8,689 bases of DNA from Actinoplanes liguriensis (lineage in GTDB: Bacteria; Actinomycetota; Actinomycetes; Mycobacteriales; Micromonosporaceae): positions 34,568 through 43,256 of the forward strand of contig KL571293.1 of the NCBI GenBank assembly GCA_000715855.1, written 5' to 3'. The first letter of the stretch is position 1. Every line of letters begins with the position of its first letter. A model generated the notes under the pieces. The model was not told where the DNA came from and made no database searches. It worked only from the letters and a program-made list of their open reading frames with translations. Shown here one piece after another: positions 5,696-8,689 of the stretch. The position numbers and the translations under genes were made by a program.

Positions 5696-6364
5696 GTGCG
5701 GGGCTGGAGGACGCCGGACGGGGAGATTCTCGTCGAGGGGGCGGTGGATGCGTTCGGTGGCGGGCGCGTTCTGACCGAAGCCGGCGATCCGGTCGTCGCG
5801 CCGCGCACGTACTACCTGCTCGACACCGCGGGGGCGGTCAAGCGGGTCTTCGGCAGCAACGGCGGATCCGTCGACGACACCCTGTACGGCGCGGTCTGCA
5901 AGGTGGACGGGAACACCCTCTACGAGTACTGGACCGCGTGGAACGCCCGCCGCGGCGAGGTCGAGTCCGTCCGGCGGGACGCGGAGATCACGGACCTGGT
6001 GAGTGTCCCGCTCGACGAGGCCACCGTGGAGCGGGCGCTCGCCGACCATCGCCGCCGGCAGGTCGAGGAGCAGCGCGAACGGCAACGCCCGTTCGATCTG
6101 CTGGCCGCCCGGTTCGCCGCCGCGCTGCCGGACTATCCGGGGGAGGAGCCGGTCGACCTGGTGTTCGGGTACGCCGGCGGCGCTCTGGTCCGCGAACCGG
6201 GTGGCCGGGTGCTGTGGCGTCTCACTGAGCAGTGGCCGTACCGGGGCAAGGACCTGCACGGCTTCCTCCACAAGCAGCTGCGGCGCCGCTATCGGGAGCG
6301 GCTCGGCTCGTTCAGCACCGACATCGACGACGCGCCGTGGTGGTTCTGGGCGCCGGACCTGTAG
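5696..6364 (+). CDS. Hypothetical protein with Trp-rich C-terminus
   Basis: This encodes 222 residues, taking the GTG at 5696, five bases after GGGG (5687-5690). The GTG at 5693 is an alternative, and the frame stays open far upstream into the fasciclin gene, so the start is uncertain. I do not recognise the family. Residues 1-100 look beta-rich (TPDGEILVEGAVDAFGGG, APRTYYLLDTAGAVKRVFGS, TLYEYWTAWNARRGEVESVR). A charged helix (about 107-140, ERALADHRRRQVEEQRERQR) follows. The rest (about 150-222) contains DLVFGYAGGALVREPGGRVL, then KDLHGFLHKQLRRRYRERLG, and ends in PWWFWAPDL. There is no signal peptide or membrane helix, so it is probably cytoplasmic. Strong codon bias supports a real gene. 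A terminator-like hairpin separates it from the fasciclin gene, so it is likely transcribed on its own. Confidence 0.75.
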   Translation: MRGWRTPDGEILVEGAVDAFGGGRVLTEAGDPVVAPRTYYLLDTAGAVKRVFGSNGGSVDDTLYGAVCKVDGNTLYEYWTAWNARRGEVESVRRDAEITDLVSVPLDEATVERALADHRRRQVEEQRERQRPFDLLAARFAAALPDYPGEEPVDLVFGYAGGALVREPGGRVLWRLTEQWPYRGKDLHGFLHKQLRRRYRERLGSFSTDIDDAPWWFWAPDL

Positions 6365-6392
6365 CGAGCGGCGGCGCGGTCGCCGAGCTCGC
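6364..6392 (+). terminator. Possible terminator hairpin after the hypothetical gene
   Basis: GCGAG plus CGGCG (6364-6373) pair with CGCCG (6381-6385) and CTCGC (6388-6392), with a 2-base bulge and a 7-base loop. It begins at the stop codon. In such GC-rich sequence a stem of this size can arise by chance. Confidence 0.35.
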
Positions 6393-6420
6393 AGGGGAAG
6401 CGCGGGCTGCCCGCCGTCTT

Positions 6421-6564
6421 CGACCAGAAACTTCCCACTAGTCCCCTTAAATCGAGCTTTACTGTGGTCTTCCGCCCAGGCAGTTCTCGACAGGTGAAAA
6501 AATTGTTCGTTCTTCGAGAGTGTGATTGAGTAAGCCACGTCACACCCGGAGAAGGTGAGCCAAC
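6421..6564 (+). promoter_or_regulatory. AT-richer leader and promoter region of the beta-helix protein gene
   Basis: This stretch is clearly richer in A and T than its surroundings (for example CCTTAAATCGAGCTTTACTG and GTGAAAAAATTGTTCGTTCT) and should contain the promoter. I could not assign convincing -35/-10 boxes, and the ECF motif seen at 3491 and 4810 is absent. A 6-bp inverted repeat, TCTCGA (6485-6490) and TCGAGA (6514-6519), flanks the A-rich segment and could be a regulator site. The ribosome binding site is GGAGAAGGTGAG (6548-6559). Confidence 0.4.
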
Positions 6565-8667
6565 ATGACCCTCAAATCGAAACTGGCGTACGCGGCGGTG
6601 ACGGTCACCTGTGTCGCTTCCGCGGCGGCCGTGACCGGCAGCCCAGCCACGGCGGCGACGCCCCGATGCGCCGCCGCCCCGAAGCAGGTGGCCAGGCCGG
6701 CGACCGATCCGTTCGGGGCCGACGTCACGATCTTCGACGCGTCCATGCCGGTCAGCGCGATCAACGCGGCGCTCAGGGCCACCCCGCCCGCAGACGGCAA
6801 GCGCCAGTTCTTCTTCATGCCGGGCACGTACGGCGACTCGTCGGTCACCCCCGCCACGGCGACCACCGACAACGTCATCCAGGCCGAGGTCGCCAGCGGC
6901 ACCGTCATCGCCGGCCTCGGCGCCGGGCCGTGTGACGTCGTGATCAACGGCGCCCTGAGCGTCAACTTCGGCGGCCTCGCGATCCGGCCGAGCCAGATGT
7001 CGAACCTGACGATCAACCCGATCCAGGCGGGCGTCCCGGCCGGCGGAATGCTCTGGTACACCTCGCAGACCGCGACGCTGCGCCGGGTCAACATCCTCGG
7101 TGACCTGTACGTCTCCCCAGTGACTCAGTCCGCCGGCCAGTGTCAGACGCCGTGCGATCCGGTGACCCAGCCCGCCGCCATCAACTTCGTCCCCGGCGTC
7201 GCGAACGGGTTCGTCATCACGAACTCGGTCGTGACCGGAACCGTCATCAACGGTGATGGCCTGAACCGCCCCGGCGTCGAGGGCAACGGCGGCAACTCCG
7301 ACATCTACTTCCAGCAGGACAGCATCGGCGGCTACCGCGGTTTCGGCTCCGACATGGTCTTCAACGGCACGCTCGGGGCCCCGCGCGACGACTTCGGCCC
7401 GGGGAGGGTCTCCCCGTACACCGCGCCGGGTCACATCACCACGATCGCGCGCGCGTCGGTGGTCCGGGAAGCGCCGTGGATCTACTACGACCACGGTAAA
7501 TTCAAGATCTTCAAACCATCAGCCCGATTCGACGTACGGGGTCCGAGCTGGGGTGTCGACGACCGGCAGGGTGATTCTCTGCCCCTGAGCAGCTTCTACA
7601 TCGCGACCACCGCCCGGGGTGACAACGCCGCCACGATGAACGCGGCGCTCGCCCGCGGCAAGAACCTGCTCCTCGGCCCCGGCACCTACGTCCTCGACGC
7701 CCCGATCACCGTCACCCACCGCGACACGGTCGTGATGGGCCTGGGTGACCCGATCCTGCGCGCCGACAACACCTCGACCCTGGTGGTCAAGGACTCCGCC
7801 GCGGGTTCGGTCCTCGCCAAGTTCAACGCCGACGGCCGCCCGTTCGCCGCCGACGACCTCGGGCAGGTGCCCTTCGCCGCCAACCAGATCGTGATCGGCG
7901 AGAAACCGCACCGGTCCGGATCGAAGTCCGACCCGACGACGCTCAGCGACGTCAGCTCGATCAGCGGCTCGACCAACCTGTACCTGATCAACCAGGATCA
8001 CGTGCTCCTCAATCAGGGCCAGATCCAGAGCAACAACAACTCCGGTGACGGCTACACCACCACCAACTGGACCAGAGCCTCCAGCAGCAGCACCGGTGCC
8101 GTCGTCAACGGCGATCACGTCACCTGGCAGGGCATCTGGCTGGAGCACTTCAAGAAGACCCAGATCACCTGGAACGGCGAGTACGGCACCGTGACGTTCC
8201 TCCAGAACGAGCGCCCCTTGACCGTCCCGTTCGACATCCCCGGCGAGGTCGGCAAGCAGCCGCACGTCTGGAAGATGAACGCCCACTTCGACGGCTATCC
8301 CGTCCTGGCCGTCTCCCCGCGGGTCGACCACTTCGCCCTGTCCGGCTTCCAATCCTGGAGCCGCCTCGGAAACGGCTGCTACTGCAACGTCACCAGCGTG
8401 ATCACCACCCCGGTCAAACCCGGCGTCACGCTCCACGCCCTGTTCACCGGCGAGATCCTCGGCTCGACTCCGGCCGGCACCACACCCACCGGCGCTACCG
8501 TCGGCGGCGCCTTCAACCTGGTGAACTCCGACGGCGTCTCCGCTTCGGTGCCGTTCTCCACGGGCCCGTGGGGCGCCACCTCGGCCTGGCCGTACTCGGA
8601 TGTGGCCGGCCACGGCGCCACCGCCAGGATCAGAGACTTCCCCGACCGCCCTCGACACCACCACTGA
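6565..8667 (+). CDS. Large secreted tandem beta-helix protein, GH55/pectate-lyase-like
   Basis: This encodes 700 residues with an ATG behind GGAGAAGGTGAG. A signal peptide (LAYAAVTVTCVASAAAV core, cleavage near residues 30-31 in PATAAT) sends it outside the cell. The mature part has two related halves. Residues about 63-125 hold SAINAALRA, FFFMPGTYG (82-90) and TVIAGLGAG, and residues about 350-395 hold TMNAALARG, LLLGPGTYV (368-376) and TVVMGLGDP. This is the entry motif of a right-handed beta-helix repeated twice, as in GH55 glucanases. A later block (VVNGDHVTWQGIWLEHFKKT, then WNGEYGTVTFLQNE) recalls actinobacterial proteins labelled 'adenylyl cyclase' or 'coagulation factor 5/8 type' in databases; nothing here supports cyclase activity. 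Six cysteines remain in the mature chain, fitting extracellular disulfides. Catalytic residues cannot be named. A glycan-binding or glycan-cleaving role is inference. Confidence 0.88.
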   Translation: MTLKSKLAYAAVTVTCVASAAAVTGSPATAATPRCAAAPKQVARPATDPFGADVTIFDASMPVSAINAALRATPPADGKRQFFFMPGTYGDSSVTPATATTDNVIQAEVASGTVIAGLGAGPCDVVINGALSVNFGGLAIRPSQMSNLTINPIQAGVPAGGMLWYTSQTATLRRVNILGDLYVSPVTQSAGQCQTPCDPVTQPAAINFVPGVANGFVITNSVVTGTVINGDGLNRPGVEGNGGNSDIYFQQDSIGGYRGFGSDMVFNGTLGAPRDDFGPGRVSPYTAPGHITTIARASVVREAPWIYYDHGKFKIFKPSARFDVRGPSWGVDDRQGDSLPLSSFYIATTARGDNAATMNAALARGKNLLLGPGTYVLDAPITVTHRDTVVMGLGDPILRADNTSTLVVKDSAAGSVLAKFNADGRPFAADDLGQVPFAANQIVIGEKPHRSGSKSDPTTLSDVSSISGSTNLYLINQDHVLLNQGQIQSNNNSGDGYTTTNWTRASSSSTGAVVNGDHVTWQGIWLEHFKKTQITWNGEYGTVTFLQNERPLTVPFDIPGEVGKQPHVWKMNAHFDGYPVLAVSPRVDHFALSGFQSWSRLGNGCYCNVTSVITTPVKPGVTLHALFTGEILGSTPAGTTPTGATVGGAFNLVNSDGVSASVPFSTGPWGATSAWPYSDVAGHGATARIRDFPDRPRHHH

Positions 8668-8689
8668 CTTCCACGGATTGCGCACCGCC

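Noticed and set aside
6485..6519. TCTCGA/TCGAGA inverted repeat as a firm operator.
   Set aside because: The arms are only 6 bp, each nearly self-complementary, and the spacing is 23 bases, so chance is likely; it is noted only within the leader region.
6289..7494. A 401-residue open frame on the minus strand.
   Set aside because: It is antisense to the beta-helix and hypothetical genes, is rich in Arg, Gly, Asp and Val as expected of shadow frames in GC-rich DNA, and has no recognisable domain.
7519..8685. A 388-residue open frame on the minus strand.
   Set aside because: It is the antisense shadow of the secreted protein gene, with low-complexity Gly/Val/Asp composition and no motif.

Overview
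The window is GC-rich throughout, with third-position G/C codons, GTG starts, purine-rich ribosome binding sites and a set of gene families typical of Actinobacteria. These include an ECF sigma factor with a zinc-finger anti-sigma factor and a fasciclin target, a TetR_C-type regulator, and a large secreted beta-helix protein. A filamentous actinomycete such as a Micromonosporaceae or Streptomyces relative is a reasonable guess, but no marker gene fixes the genus. There are no tRNA or rRNA genes, CRISPR arrays or intact mobile elements. Eleven coding genes can be supported.

Left part (1-1930): three forward genes, closely spaced. The first is a two-domain hypothetical protein (DUF4259-like N-terminus, DMP19/DUF4375-like C-terminus). 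The second is a short membrane-anchored protein ending in a ribosomal L7/L12 C-terminal-like segment. The third is a single-pass membrane protein with a beta-rich domain. A spacer of about 230 bases without a convincing gene follows.

Middle-left (1929-3429): a TetR-family repressor on the minus strand is divergent from a 75-residue orphan protein. Their shared 85-base promoter region carries two near-palindromic 13-bp sites that are probably the repressor's operators. The small gene converges with, and overlaps by 18 bases, a minus-strand GNAT acetyltransferase.

Centre (3490-5595): the most coherent unit is a SigK/RskA/MPT70-like locus consisting of an ECF sigma factor, a membrane-anchored zinc-finger anti-sigma factor overlapping it by 47 bases, and a secreted fasciclin (FAS1) protein. 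Near-identical promoter-like elements (TGCAWCC, exactly 16 bases, GCGAAKYACG) lie upstream of both the sigma gene and the fasciclin gene. This suggests that the sigma factor drives its own operon and the fasciclin gene. A 15-bp bulged hairpin overlaps the start region of the fasciclin transcript, and a second hairpin of the same architecture closes the locus.

Right part (5696-8667): an unrecognised 222-residue cytoplasmic protein is followed by an AT-richer spacer of about 200 bases. Then comes a 700-residue secreted protein with two tandem beta-helix entry motifs, resembling the GH55/pectate-lyase-like superfamily and ending near the window edge. The most interesting items for follow-up are the paired ECF promoters with the overlapping hairpin, and the TetR/orphan small-protein switch.
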